A stretch of DNA of 64,000 bases, from the NCBI GenBank assembly GCA_904420555.1, contig CAJFVO010000001.1:186001-250000 (forward strand), in the 5' to 3' direction. The stretch comes from Candidatus Heritagella intestinalis. GTDB taxonomy: Bacteria > Bacillota > Clostridia > Oscillospirales > Acutalibacteraceae. Under the pieces are notes generated by a model, which was given only the letters and a program-made list of their open reading frames with translations, was not told the DNA's origin and ran no database searches. The translations under genes and the position numbers were made by a program. Of this stretch, positions 39,452 through 48,031 are shown in pieces (the first letter of the stretch is position 1; each line of letters opens with the position of its first letter).

Positions 39452-41536
39452 TCAAAGCTCCACACTGCCTTCCAGCCGGATGTCCCGGGAAGAACTCCCC
39501 ACCAGGATGCGGAATTGACCGGGTTCCAATTTCCAGTCCATATCCTCCGTGCTGTAATAACAGAAGGCGTTTTTGGGCAGCAGAATCGAAACTTCTTTGC
39601 TCTCGCCGGGATGCAAAAATACCTTTTCAAATCCCTTCAATTCTTTCGCGGGACGGGCAACAGAACACGCTGTATCCGACACATAGAGCTGCGCTGCCTC
39701 AGCTCCCGAAACGGCGCCGGTATTGGTGAGGGTGAAGGTTGCCCGGACTTCCGGCGTACCCTCCTGCCCTTGGGCCGTATGGAGCTGCAAATCCGTATAG
39801 GCGAACTCCGTGTAGGAAAGCCCGTGGCCAAAGCAGAACTCCGGTTCCACGTCAAAGCTGTCGTAGTAGCGGTAGCCCACATAAATGCCTTCCTTATAGG
39901 TGACGGTATCGCCGCCGGGAAATTCTCCGAACCGGGAAACCGGCGTATCTTCCAACGCCTTGGGGAAGGTGGTGGGCAGCTTGCCAGAGGGGTTCACATC
40001 GCCAAACAGCACTTCTGCCAGCGCCATGCCCCCTTCTGTACCCGCATACCAATACTGCACTACCGCCTTTGCGCGGTCAATCCAGCTTCTCATTTCCACT
40101 GGCGAGCCGCTCATATTGACGATAACCGTATTGGGATTGGCATCCAAAAGCCTGCCGATCAGCGCGTCTTGGCCGTAGGGCAGCTTCATGTCCGGCCGGT
40201 CCTGGCCTTCCATATCGTAATCATGGTTGAGGCCGCCCACATAAATCACGACATCCGACGATGCCGCCAGTTTACAGGCTTCCTCCGCCAGCGTTTCCCG
40301 CTGGTCTGTATCCTCCGGATTGGAGGAATACCCTTTGGCATACTGCACGTGGAAGTTGCCGCCCAGATGCATCTGGATTCCCAGCAAAGGGGGAATCTCA
40401 TACAGGGCTCTTACTTCGGAACTGCCGCCGCTGAAAGCCTGCATCCGGTTGGCGTTTTCGCCGATCACCGCAATGGAACCATGGAAATCCTTGGCCAACG
40501 GCAGGAGATTCTCTTCGTTTTTCAAAAGGACGATGGATTCCCGAGCCACTTTCCGGGCGGAAATATGGTTTTCGTGGGTATTGTAAGCGCCAGGACTCCG
40601 GTGCTCCGGCTCCATCATTTTCAGCTGGAACATCATCTTCAGAATCTGGCGAACCATCCCGTTTACCGTTTCCTCCGAAATCTCGCCGGCTTCTACCAGC
40701 TCTTTCAGGGGGTTGGCGTAATAATATTCATCATAACGGTTACTGACGTTCATATCGAAATGTACGCCTGCGTCCACCGCCTTTTTCGTATCATGTACCG
40801 CGCCCCAATCGGAGATGACGATCCCGTCAAACCCCCACGTTTCCCGCAGGAGGGTCTGCATCAGATATTGGTTGTGACAGCAGTATTCCCCGCGGAACTG
40901 GTTGTAGGCGCCCATGACAGCCAGGCATCCTCCCTCCTGCACCGCCGCCTGAAAGCCGGGGAGATACAGCTCGTGGAGGGCACGCTCGTCCACTTCCACA
41001 TTCACGTCAAATCGGCGCGTTTCCTGGTTATTGACGGCAAAATGCTTGATACAGGCGGCCACGTCGTTTTCCTGAATCCCCTGAATCTCCGGCACACACA
41101 TCCGGGAAATCAGATAGGGGTCCTCGGACATATACTCAAAATTCCGCCCGCAGAGAGGGGTTCGGTGGATGTTGATTCCCGGAGAGAGGGAAACGTCCTT
41201 CCCCCGCCCCCGGACCTCCCGGCCCAGGGCTTTCCCGTTTTCATAGGCCATTTCGGGGTTCCAGGTGGCGGCCACCGCCGTGATACAGGGAAACGCAGTG
41301 GCAAAATCGCCGGTATCCCCCACATAACTGCAGGTTTCCCGGTCAAACTCGCCGCGCACCCCCATGGGGCCGTCGGAAAAATGGAAGGGCGGAATGCCCA
41401 GACGCGCAACGCCTTTGGTATCATACACATTGTCGCCGTGAAGCATCCCGAGCTTCTCTTCCAACGTCATCTCCGAAATCAGGGTTTCAATCTTCTCCAG
41501 CACTCCCTCATCGATTAGGGAAAGAGTTGCGTTCAT
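39452..41536 (-). CDS. Glycoside hydrolase family 3 beta-glucosidase
   Basis: Exo-acting beta-glycosidase, 694 aa. The N-terminal TIM-barrel domain has GINIHRTPLCGRNFEYMSEDP, KHFAVNNQETRR and the nucleophile Asp in GIVISDWGAVHD. The second alpha/beta domain (about residues 320-540) and a C-terminal fibronectin III-like domain (SGAEAAQLYVSDTAC and following) complete the GH3 order. No signal peptide is visible, so it probably hydrolyses imported oligosaccharides in the cytoplasm. AGGAGG lies 6 nt before the ATG at 41536. An MFS gene ends 56 nt upstream, suggesting one operon. Substrate preference, glucoside or xyloside, is unknown. Confidence 0.92.
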   Translation of the reverse strand: MNATLSLIDEGVLEKIETLISEMTLEEKLGMLHGDNVYDTKGVARLGIPPFHFSDGPMGVRGEFDRETCSYVGDTGDFATAFPCITAVAATWNPEMAYENGKALGREVRGRGKDVSLSPGINIHRTPLCGRNFEYMSEDPYLISRMCVPEIQGIQENDVAACIKHFAVNNQETRRFDVNVEVDERALHELYLPGFQAAVQEGGCLAVMGAYNQFRGEYCCHNQYLMQTLLRETWGFDGIVISDWGAVHDTKKAVDAGVHFDMNVSNRYDEYYYANPLKELVEAGEISEETVNGMVRQILKMMFQLKMMEPEHRSPGAYNTHENHISARKVARESIVLLKNEENLLPLAKDFHGSIAVIGENANRMQAFSGGSSEVRALYEIPPLLGIQMHLGGNFHVQYAKGYSSNPEDTDQRETLAEEACKLAASSDVVIYVGGLNHDYDMEGQDRPDMKLPYGQDALIGRLLDANPNTVIVNMSGSPVEMRSWIDRAKAVVQYWYAGTEGGMALAEVLFGDVNPSGKLPTTFPKALEDTPVSRFGEFPGGDTVTYKEGIYVGYRYYDSFDVEPEFCFGHGLSYTEFAYTDLQLHTAQGQEGTPEVRATFTLTNTGAVSGAEAAQLYVSDTACSVARPAKELKGFEKVFLHPGESKEVSILLPKNAFCYYSTEDMDWKLEPGQFRILVGSSSRDIRLEGSVEL

Positions 41537-41592
41537 AAGATATCCTCCTAAAAACTGCAAGAATTTATCCTATTCAAAACCATACAGCCGGA

Positions 41593-42885
41593 TTACTCCT
41601 CCAGCTTCCAAAGGTTCTTGTCCCTTCGGAAAAACAGGCAGGTAAACATCCCGGCAAAACCGATGACAAAAAACAGCAGCGCCGCTCCGGAGCCTTTTCC
41701 GGAACCAAACAGTGCAGTGAGGAACATGCCCTGGGGCAAAGAAGCCATGAGCGGTTCAAACACCCTATCCACCAACAGCCCACCGACAAAATACCCGATG
41801 GGAATGGTGAAAAATTGTAGGCTGTTCCGCACGGAAAAAACACGACCCTGCATCTCAATGGGAATCCGGTTCCGGAGCAGGACGTCCATATTGGCGTTCA
41901 TCATAGGGATAAAAATCCAGCCCAACGCCGCGCCGATACACCAAACCGGCACAGAGCGGCCCAAGGCCAGAAGAAAATTCTCCGTACTCATGGCAAACAG
42001 CAGGCTATTGCAGATAACCCGCACCCGGCTTTTGGGCGCCGGCAAAAAGGAAACCAGGACACTGCCGGCCAGCATGGCAATCCCCATGGCGGTGTTGACT
42101 ATGCCCAAGGCAGCCTCTCCCCCGCCTTCCCGGGAGAGAAGCATGGCAGGCAGGGCGGCCTCGTAAATCGAAGCGATTAAATTGATAACCGCAAGAAACA
42201 GAATCAGGTCCAGAATCCCCCGGTTCTGTTTCAGATACCCCAGGCCCGACCGCACAGACTGCATCACTGTCTCGCGCTTTTCTTCCCGGGCGGGAGGCTC
42301 GGGGATTTTCACAAAGCACAGCAAGGCAATAAAGGCCACCGCAAAAGTCAGCAAATCGAAAATCAAAACAGCCTCGATGCCAGCCAGGGCCAAAACTGCC
42401 GAAGCAGCCGCCGGGGTAATGATGTTAATCAGGGAATTAGAGAGCTGCTGCATCCCGCTGGTCCTTTGATAATACTTCTTGGGAATCAACAGGCTGACAG
42501 CAACATCGGCGGCCGGACGCTGGACGGTACTCATAAGGCCGTTTAGGGCATTGAGAAGATACAGGTGCCAAATTTCCAGCCGGCCAGTACACAAGAGCAG
42601 CAGGGATGCTGCTGTGCAGAGGGCCGCGAAGGTATCGCTGGCCAGCATGGTGATTTTCTTATTCCAGGAGTCGCTGAGGGCTCCGGCAAAAATCGCCATG
42701 AGAATATAAGGCGTATACGAACACACGGACAGCAGGGCAGTGCTCAGGGCGGAACCCTGCTGCTGGTAAGACCAGATAATCAGGGCAAACCCCGTCATAG
42801 AGCTGCCCAGGGACGAAAGAGACTGTGTAGACCACAGAACCAGGAAGCTGTGAAGCTCCCGGATAAAAGTTTTCAGCTTATACAT
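41593..42885 (-). CDS. MFS transporter (MefA-like efflux group)
   Basis: Membrane protein of 430 aa with about 12 helices. SLSSLGSSMTGFALIIWSYQ, the loop GALSDSWNKKITML (motif A-like) and RPAADVAVSLLIPKKYYQR resemble the enterobactin/macrolide-efflux (MefA) group of MFS proteins. RGRVF-type motif MQGRVFSVRNSLQFF is also typical. The cargo is unknown; its position before a glucosidase does not prove sugar transport. AAAGGAG precedes ATG 42885; an upstream start lacks a site. Confidence 0.85.
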   Translation of the reverse strand: MYKLKTFIRELHSFLVLWSTQSLSSLGSSMTGFALIIWSYQQQGSALSTALLSVCSYTPYILMAIFAGALSDSWNKKITMLASDTFAALCTAASLLLLCTGRLEIWHLYLLNALNGLMSTVQRPAADVAVSLLIPKKYYQRTSGMQQLSNSLINIITPAAASAVLALAGIEAVLIFDLLTFAVAFIALLCFVKIPEPPAREEKRETVMQSVRSGLGYLKQNRGILDLILFLAVINLIASIYEAALPAMLLSREGGGEAALGIVNTAMGIAMLAGSVLVSFLPAPKSRVRVICNSLLFAMSTENFLLALGRSVPVWCIGAALGWIFIPMMNANMDVLLRNRIPIEMQGRVFSVRNSLQFFTIPIGYFVGGLLVDRVFEPLMASLPQGMFLTALFGSGKGSGAALLFFVIGFAGMFTCLFFRRDKNLWKLEE

Positions 42886-43230
42886 TTGACTTTGCTCCTT
42901 TGAAAAGATCATATCCATTCAAAAAGCAAAGCCCGGCAGGGACGATTCTACGATCTCCATGCAGGCATCGTCCTCAGCGGACCTTGCATGGAGCCTTGGC
43001 AATGCAAAGCATCCTACTCTCTCCTTTTGATACAATAAAGAACTGCCTTTTCGGGCTCGCGCCGCGAAAGGCAGCTCTTGCTGTTTGTGGAAACGGGAAG
43101 CCCATTTTCCTGGGTTCGCTGCGCTCCGCATTTTCGGGGTTCCTCGCCCCCAGCCTCACCTGACGATTCGGTCAACGCCCTCCGCCAGAGAGACGGCGTC
43201 TCTCTGGACTCTGCGCGTTTTTCTTTTATA
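42886..43230. other. Hairpin-rich gap between the MFS and hydratase genes
   Basis: 345 nt with no gene. Three strong inverted repeats occur: CTCCATGCA/TGCATGGAG with a long loop (42955-42993), a 15-bp imperfect stem AAGAACTGCCTTTTCG (43038-43079), and CCAGAGAGAC/GTCTCTCTGG (43185-43207). The second, read on the minus strand, ends in TTCTTTATTG and could end the hydratase transcript. The promoter of the MFS gene could not be placed. Confidence 0.6.
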
Positions 43231-45501
43231 TTAGTGCCGGTAATAATTGATGAGGCAGCCGTCCAGCAAAATCTGGCGCTCGTCATCGGTCAGCGCAGCA
43301 ATGGACAGGTTAAAGGCCTTGGGTTCCTCACCCAGGACATAGGCCGGAACCGAGGCAATCTCGCCCTTTTCCATAATCGAGCGGATATTGGGAACCAGGA
43401 TGTAGTCTCCCAGCTTAAAGGGCGTTTCCCCTTCCAGCTGGAAGGGCAGCATACCCCAGTTGATAAGGTTGGAGCGATAACGCTTGGTGGCGTATTCCAC
43501 GGCGATATTGGCACCGGCGCCCAGCACACGCTGGCAGCTGGCGGCCTGCTCACGGGCGGAACCGTCGCCGGGCTTGATGGCGTAAATGGTGGAGGCGATG
43601 CCCACCTGCTCCCAGCCGGTGTTCTCGCAGCCGGGAACCTTCTGCACCTGCTCCAGCAGGGCGGCGTTGGTGTCACCGGCGGCACGGGCCTTTTCTTCCG
43701 CCTGGACTTCCTTGGCGCGGCCCACATAAGCGGGGTCCTTACGGCTCAGAGTGAATTCCGCCAGGCCCAGAGGGTTGGAGCGGAAGGAGCTGGTCTCGCC
43801 GCTGGGGATGAGCTCGTCGGTGGTGGTCACCGGGTCGGTGATATAGCTGGTAACCTTCAGCAGCAGGTTTTCCGGCAGAGGCTGAATCTCCGGCCAATCC
43901 TTGATGTTGGGGCCGAGACGGAGAATCTCATCGAAATCGCCCTTGCCATAGCCGGCGTAAATACGGCTGCGATAGCTGGAATCATCGAATTCATAGGCCG
44001 GGATATTGGGGGTGTAGTCGATGTCGGTAGCCGGGGTCAGGATGCCGCCCATGCGGGTGGTGGCGGCAATGGAACGGGCGTCCATCAAAGCCACGCCGGC
44101 GATCTGGCCGTTGCCGGGCTTGGAGCCTTCGCGGCTGGGGAAGTTCCGGGTGGTGTGACGGATGGACAAGGAGCCATTAGCCGGTACGTCGCCTGCGCCG
44201 AAGCAGGGACCGCAGAAAGCCGTGCGGATGGTGGCGCCGGCAGCCATCAGGTCGGCCAGAGAGCCGTTCTTCATCAGAGCCATCATGGTGGGCTGGCTGC
44301 TGGGATACACGCTGAGGGCATACTCGTCATTGCCCGCAGAGTGGCCCTTGAGAATCTGGGCGGCCTCGCAGATGTTGGAATAGGTGCCGCCGGCACATCC
44401 GGCAATGACGCCCTGGTCTACCCGGAGGTGACCGTTTTCGATTTTATCCACCAGGGAGAGCTTCACGTTGTCGTTGCCAATAAGGGCCTTGCAGTCCTCC
44501 TCGGTCTTGTGGAGGATGTCCTCCAGGTTGGCGTTGAGCTCTTCAATGGTATACACATTGGAGGGGTGCATGGGCAGGGCGATCATGGGACGGACCGCAG
44601 AGAGGTCCACCTCTACCAAGCCGTCGTAATAAGCCAGGTCAGCGGGAGCCAAAGGCTTGTAGTCGCCGCCGCGGCCATGAATGGCCAGGTATTCCTTGGT
44701 CTTGTCGTCGGTCTCCCAGATGCTGGACAGGCAGGTGGTTTCCGTGGTCATCACGTCGATACCGCTGCGGTATTCCAGCGCCAGGTTGTGGACGCCGGGG
44801 CCTACAAACTCCATGACCTTATTCTTCACATAGCCGTTCTTAAACACCGCGCCGATAATGGCCAGGGCCACGTCCTGGGGGCCTACGCCTGCAACCGGGG
44901 TACCGGTGAGGTACACGGCCACTACGCCGGGACGGGCTACGTCATAGGTGCGGCCCAACAGCTGCTTGGCCAGCTCGCCGCCGCCCTCGCCGATGGCCAT
45001 GGTGCCCAACGCGCCGTAACGGGTGTGGCTGTCGGAACCCAGAATCATCTTGCCGCAGCCGGCGTGCATTTCGCGCATATACTGATGGATTACCGCCATG
45101 TGCGGGGGCACGAAGATGCCGCCATACTTTTTGGCAGCGGACAGGCCGAAGAGGTGGTCGTCCTCGTTAATGGTGCCGCCCACTGCGCACAGGCTGTTGT
45201 GGCAGTTGGTGAGCACATAGGGCATGGGGAACTTTTCCAGGCCGGAAGCCCGGGCTGTCTGCACGATACCCACGAAGGTGATGTCGTGGCTGGCCATGGC
45301 GTCGAACTTGATTTTCAGGTTTTCGCTGTCGCCGCTCTGGTTGTGGGATTGCAGAATATCCCAAGCGATGGTGCCGGTTTTGGCGTTCTCCACCTGGGAA
45401 TCGTCAAAGCCCAGGGCTTTCAGTTTGGCGGGAGCCTCGGCGTCGGCCGCCACCCATTGTCCACGGGCATAATACATCCCGGTTTTGCTGCAGGAAATCA
45501 T
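43231..45501 (-). CDS. Aconitase-family hydratase of unknown substrate
   Basis: Fe-S hydro-lyase of 756 aa, related to E. coli YbhJ and other stand-alone aconitase-like proteins. Family motifs are [34 protein letters not shown], the cluster region [24 protein letters not shown] and a swivel-domain part [19 protein letters not shown]. The sequence differs enough from aconitase A/B that I would not assign citrate. Cys in TNCHN, GCAGG and CGPC are candidates for the 4Fe-4S ligands. AGGAGG lies 6 nt before ATG 45501. It stands alone, without citrate synthase or isocitrate dehydrogenase nearby. Confidence 0.85.
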   Translation of the reverse strand: MISCSKTGMYYARGQWVAADAEAPAKLKALGFDDSQVENAKTGTIAWDILQSHNQSGDSENLKIKFDAMASHDITFVGIVQTARASGLEKFPMPYVLTNCHNSLCAVGGTINEDDHLFGLSAAKKYGGIFVPPHMAVIHQYMREMHAGCGKMILGSDSHTRYGALGTMAIGEGGGELAKQLLGRTYDVARPGVVAVYLTGTPVAGVGPQDVALAIIGAVFKNGYVKNKVMEFVGPGVHNLALEYRSGIDVMTTETTCLSSIWETDDKTKEYLAIHGRGGDYKPLAPADLAYYDGLVEVDLSAVRPMIALPMHPSNVYTIEELNANLEDILHKTEEDCKALIGNDNVKLSLVDKIENGHLRVDQGVIAGCAGGTYSNICEAAQILKGHSAGNDEYALSVYPSSQPTMMALMKNGSLADLMAAGATIRTAFCGPCFGAGDVPANGSLSIRHTTRNFPSREGSKPGNGQIAGVALMDARSIAATTRMGGILTPATDIDYTPNIPAYEFDDSSYRSRIYAGYGKGDFDEILRLGPNIKDWPEIQPLPENLLLKVTSYITDPVTTTDELIPSGETSSFRSNPLGLAEFTLSRKDPAYVGRAKEVQAEEKARAAGDTNAALLEQVQKVPGCENTGWEQVGIASTIYAIKPGDGSAREQAASCQRVLGAGANIAVEYATKRYRSNLINWGMLPFQLEGETPFKLGDYILVPNIRSIMEKGEIASVPAYVLGEEPKAFNLSIAALTDDERQILLDGCLINYYRH

Positions 45502-45529
45502 AGGGAACCTCCTTATATTTTGAACTTTG

Positions 45530-45550
45530 CCATAGTTGGTAGTCGTATGG
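45530..45550. promoter_or_regulatory. Inverted repeat in front of the hydratase gene
   Basis: CCATA and TATGG are separated by 11 nt and lie just downstream of the -10 box. This is a possible operator, but the arms are short and it may be chance. Confidence 0.35.
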
Positions 45551-45555
45551 TTTTT

Positions 45556-45584
45556 ATTATAGCACAAAGCGCTGAAAAAAGGAA
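45556..45584 (-). promoter_or_regulatory. Promoter of the hydratase gene
   Basis: TTCCTT (45579-45584, weak) and TATAAT (45556-45561), 17 nt apart on the minus strand, with TGTGC before the -10 box forming an extended element. Confidence 0.5.
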
Positions 45585-45657
45585 CGCAGATTTTCCAATC
45601 CGGGCTGCGCCGCGAAACCGCTGTTCCCCTTGTTGTCATTCTGATGCAGGGAAAGCG

Positions 45658-46164
45658 TCAGCAGCGGCCCGGCCGCTTACTCATAGCCTTTGCCAGCTGG
45701 CAGCCTGTGGCGGTTTGGAAAAAGCCCTGTAACTGCTCCGGGGAAATGGGCTCTTCCTTCTCCAAATAATTTACTAGCAGGTCCGCTTCCATGAGAATCC
45801 GCAGCTTTTTGTCTTTATCGGCCTCCCCGTATTGATGATGGAGCAGCACCAGAGGCAGCACCTTCTGGGAAACCCCTGCGGGATACCCAGCTTCACGCAA
45901 AAACGATTCCACCATCTCCGGGGCTTCCATGCGCTGGTTTTCCTGACAGGCGTCTCCGTATCTCTCCTTGCATCGCCGGATGGGAATATCGTGAAGGATG
46001 GCTGCCGCCGCTACCATTTCCAACTCTTCCGGCATCAGGGCCTCCCCCTCTCCTATGAGCTTTGCCAGGGCGTAGACCTTTAAAATATGCTGGGTGCGGC
46101 GAGGGTGCCCCTGTTCATAGAGCAGCGCTGCCAGCAGCAATCGGTTTTCCCGTTCCAACTCCAT
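45658..46164 (-). CDS. HD-domain hydrolase-like protein
   Basis: Predicted metal-dependent phosphohydrolase of 168 aa. HPRRTQHILKVYALAKLIG supplies the first His, AAAAILHDIPIRRCKERY the HD pair, and LVLLHHQYGEAD the later His; this is the usual H...HD...D order. Such small Clostridial HD proteins are of unknown substrate. The start is uncertain: ATG 46164 lies very close to AAAGGGG, and TTG 46158 is spaced better. It lies between a tRNA cluster terminator and the hydratase promoter, alone. Confidence 0.75.
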   Translation of the reverse strand: MELERENRLLLAALLYEQGHPRRTQHILKVYALAKLIGEGEALMPEELEMVAAAAILHDIPIRRCKERYGDACQENQRMEAPEMVESFLREAGYPAGVSQKVLPLVLLHHQYGEADKDKKLRILMEADLLVNYLEKEEPISPEQLQGFFQTATGCQLAKAMSKRPGRC

Positions 46165-46190
46165 TTCCCCTTTCCCGTTCAAGATTCAGC

Positions 46191-46226
46191 AAAAAGAAAA
46201 AAACCGTGAAACTAAAAGTTTCACGG
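46191..46226 (-). terminator. Terminator of the tRNA cluster
   Basis: CCGTGAAACT pairs with AGTTTCACGG, then a long T-run (TTTTTTTCTTTTT) on the minus strand, right after tRNA-Cys. Confidence 0.88.
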
Positions 46227-46229
46227 CTT

Positions 46230-46304
46230 TGGAGGCGACACCCAGATTCGAACTGGGGAGTCAGGGTTTTGCAGACCCATGCCTTACCACTTGGCTATGT
46301 CGCC
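46230..46304 (-). tRNA. tRNA-Cys (GCA)
   Basis: 75 nt including encoded CCA. Acceptor GGCGACA pairs with TGTCGCC; the anticodon loop is CTGCAAA; the T-loop is TTCGAAT. Last of a four-tRNA transcript. Confidence 0.96.
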
Positions 46305-46307
46305 ATA

Positions 46308-46383
46308 TGGAGCGGACGACGAGGCTCGAACTCGCTACCTCCACCTTGGCAAGGTGGCGCTCTACCAGATGAGCTACGTCCGC
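46308..46383 (-). tRNA. tRNA-Gly (GCC)
   Basis: 76 nt including CCA. Acceptor GCGGACG pairs with CGTCCGC; the anticodon loop is TTGCCAA; the T-loop is TTCGAGC. Confidence 0.96.
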
Positions 46384-46388
46384 ATAAT

Positions 46389-46464
46389 TGGTGCCTCCGA
46401 TCGGAATCGAACCAATGACACGGGGATTTTCAGTCCCCTGCTCTACCAACTGAGCTACAGAGGC
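46389..46464 (-). tRNA. tRNA-Phe (GAA)
   Basis: 76 nt including CCA. Acceptor GCCTCTG pairs with CGGAGGC (one wobble); the anticodon loop is CTGAAAA; the T-loop is TTCGATT. Confidence 0.96.
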
Positions 46465-46468
46465 ATAA

Positions 46469-46545
46469 TGGCGACCCGGAACGGGCTCGAACCGTCGACC
46501 TCTAGCGTGACAGGCTAGCGTTCTAACCAGCTGAACTACCGGGCC
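46469..46545 (-). tRNA. tRNA-Asp (GTC)
   Basis: 77 nt including CCA. Acceptor GGCCCGG pairs with CCGGGTC; the anticodon loop is CTGTCAC; the T-loop is TTCGAGC. First tRNA of the transcript. Confidence 0.96.
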
Positions 46546-46576
46546 ATCTGTATCGCTCGTTCCAGCGACGTTTAGT

Positions 46577-46605
46577 ATAATACCATATCCGGAAACGGTT
46601 GTCAA
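46577..46605 (-). promoter_or_regulatory. Promoter of the tRNA cluster
   Basis: TTGACA (46600-46605), 17-nt spacer, TATTAT (46577-46582). The transcript would run Asp-Phe-Gly-Cys into the terminator. Confidence 0.85.
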
Positions 46606-46900
46606 CTACAATTTCCAAATTTTTTTATTTTTTTCTGGAAGCCCCTTCTTCCAGGAAATTTTGCGGCTGCTGGTAAAACTTTTCGCCGGCTTTCGAAAGG
46701 AATCGCTATTGCTTCCACCCCAGAAAAGCTCGGGATTCCAAGCGGGAAGGCAAGACCTTCCGCCGGCAAGATATTTGCCCCTCTCCTTCTCCGCCTTTTT
46801 CATTTATGGAAGGGCCGGGGTAAAAGTTCGGTTCTGTACTGCGCGGCTCCAAGGGAGCCTCCATGCATAAAAGCTATTATCACCTATTAAAAACAGGTAT
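46606..46900. other. Gap between tRNA promoter and DUF3737 promoter
   Basis: AT-rich at its left end, then several short hairpins: CTGGAAG/CTTCCAG (46634-46654), GCGGGAAGG/CCTTCCGCC (46740-46764) and GGCTCC/GGAGCC (46845-46860). No gene and no known RNA family was recognised. Confidence 0.5.
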
Positions 46901-46929
46901 TTGCTATTTTCCCCTGTCCGGATTATAAT
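46901..46929 (+). promoter_or_regulatory. Promoter of the DUF3737 gene
   Basis: TTGCTA (46901-46906), 17-nt spacer, TATAAT (46924-46929). The leader of about 140 nt can form GGG-AAAGGC with GCCTTT-CCC (46998-47030) and GGTGGA/TCCACC (47031-47054). Whether these regulate expression is unknown. Confidence 0.7.
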
Positions 46930-47075
46930 AGAGTGACGGCATTTTAGGCCCTTCCATCTACTATTAAACCATACAACCTTACACGATAGAATCTCATGGG
47001 CAAAGGCTGTTAGAAATGCCTTTTCCCACAGGGTGGAACGTCCACCATACTCTCATTTGGTAAAGGGGAATTCTT

Positions 47076-47954
47076 ATGAATACGATTACAAACCAGACTT
47101 TTGACCAGGAGCGGGCCCTCTACGGCAGCCACGGGCTTTTGCTGAAGGATTCCGCTTTTGACGGCCCGGCTGACGGGGAAAGCGCTTTGAAAGAAAGCAG
47201 CGACATTCAGGTGGACCATGTTTTCTGCAACCTGCGGTATCCCTTCTGGCACGACCACCGGCTGACCATTCAAAACTCGGAAATGACGGAACTTTGCCGG
47301 GCAGCCCTGTGGTATTCCGACCACATCACCATCACCGGCACCAAACTCCACGGCATCAAGGCCCTGCGGGAATGCCAGGACGTAGTCATGGAAAACTGCG
47401 ACATCCTCTCCCCCGAATTCGGCTGGTCGGTGCAGAATATAGAAATGCGCCATTGCAAAGCGGAAAGCGAATATTTTATGATGCGCTCGGAAAATCTCCG
47501 CTTTTCTGAAGTAGAGTTCAAGGGGAAGTATTCCTTCCAGTACATCAAAAACGCCGTGTTCGAAAACTGCAATTTCGATACCAAAGACGCCTTCTGGCAC
47601 GCAGAAAATGTCACTGTCCGGGACAGCGTGGTCAAGGGAGAGTATCTGGCCTGGTATTCCAATGGGCTGACCCTCATCAACTGCAAAATCATCGGCACCC
47701 AGCCCTTCTGCTACTGCCAGAACCTGAAGCTGGTGAACTGCCAGATGCTGGACGCGGACCTGTGCTTTGAAAAGTCCCAGGTGGAGGCCACGGTGACCAC
47801 CTCGGTGATCAGCATTAAGAATCCCCTTTCCGGGCGGATTCAAGTGCCGGCAGTGGGGGAAATCATCCGGGACGACGAGAATTCCAAGGGGGAAATCATT
47901 ATCACCGGCGAGAACCCCTGCGAAACCAAAAACGGCGTGGACGCCTGCGCATAA
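47076..47954 (+). CDS. DUF3737 beta-helix protein
   Basis: Protein of 292 aa in the DUF3737 family (E. coli YsaA-like), of unknown function. It is made of repeated short strands: YPFWHDHRLTIQNSEM, RAALWYSDHITITGTKL, FGWSVQNIEMRHCKAE and DAFWHAENVTVRDSVV recur about every 20 residues, the pattern of a right-handed beta helix. Many Trp, His and Cys residues face the repeats. The opening MNTITNQTFDQERALYG is typical. AAAGGGGAA precedes the ATG. It stands alone between its promoter and a terminator shared with thiC. Confidence 0.85.
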   Translation: MNTITNQTFDQERALYGSHGLLLKDSAFDGPADGESALKESSDIQVDHVFCNLRYPFWHDHRLTIQNSEMTELCRAALWYSDHITITGTKLHGIKALRECQDVVMENCDILSPEFGWSVQNIEMRHCKAESEYFMMRSENLRFSEVEFKGKYSFQYIKNAVFENCNFDTKDAFWHAENVTVRDSVVKGEYLAWYSNGLTLINCKIIGTQPFCYCQNLKLVNCQMLDADLCFEKSQVEATVTTSVISIKNPLSGRIQVPAVGEIIRDDENSKGEIIITGENPCETKNGVDACA

Positions 47955-47975
47955 TATAATAATGAAAGCATAAAA

Positions 47976-48019
47976 AATCGGGAAGCTCTCTTCTATGAAA
48001 GCTTCCCGATTGATTTTTG
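47976..48019. terminator. Bidirectional terminator between DUF3737 gene and thiC
   Basis: AATCGGGAAGCT pairs with AGCTTCCCGATT around a 12-nt loop; A-rich on one side and GATTTTTG on the other, so it serves both convergent genes. Confidence 0.88.
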
Positions 48020-48031
48020 TTTATTTTCGGC

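Noticed and set aside
39515-41518. A 667-codon frame on the plus strand opposite the GH3 gene
   Set aside because: No domain, no ribosome site, and it mirrors the real glucosidase reading frame.
43078-45732. An 884-codon open frame on the plus strand opposite the hydratase gene
   Set aside because: It is a shadow: the conserved aconitase-like motifs and Shine-Dalgarno are on the minus strand, and the plus frame gives low-complexity Gly/Val/His-rich protein. High GC at third codon positions creates such antisense frames.
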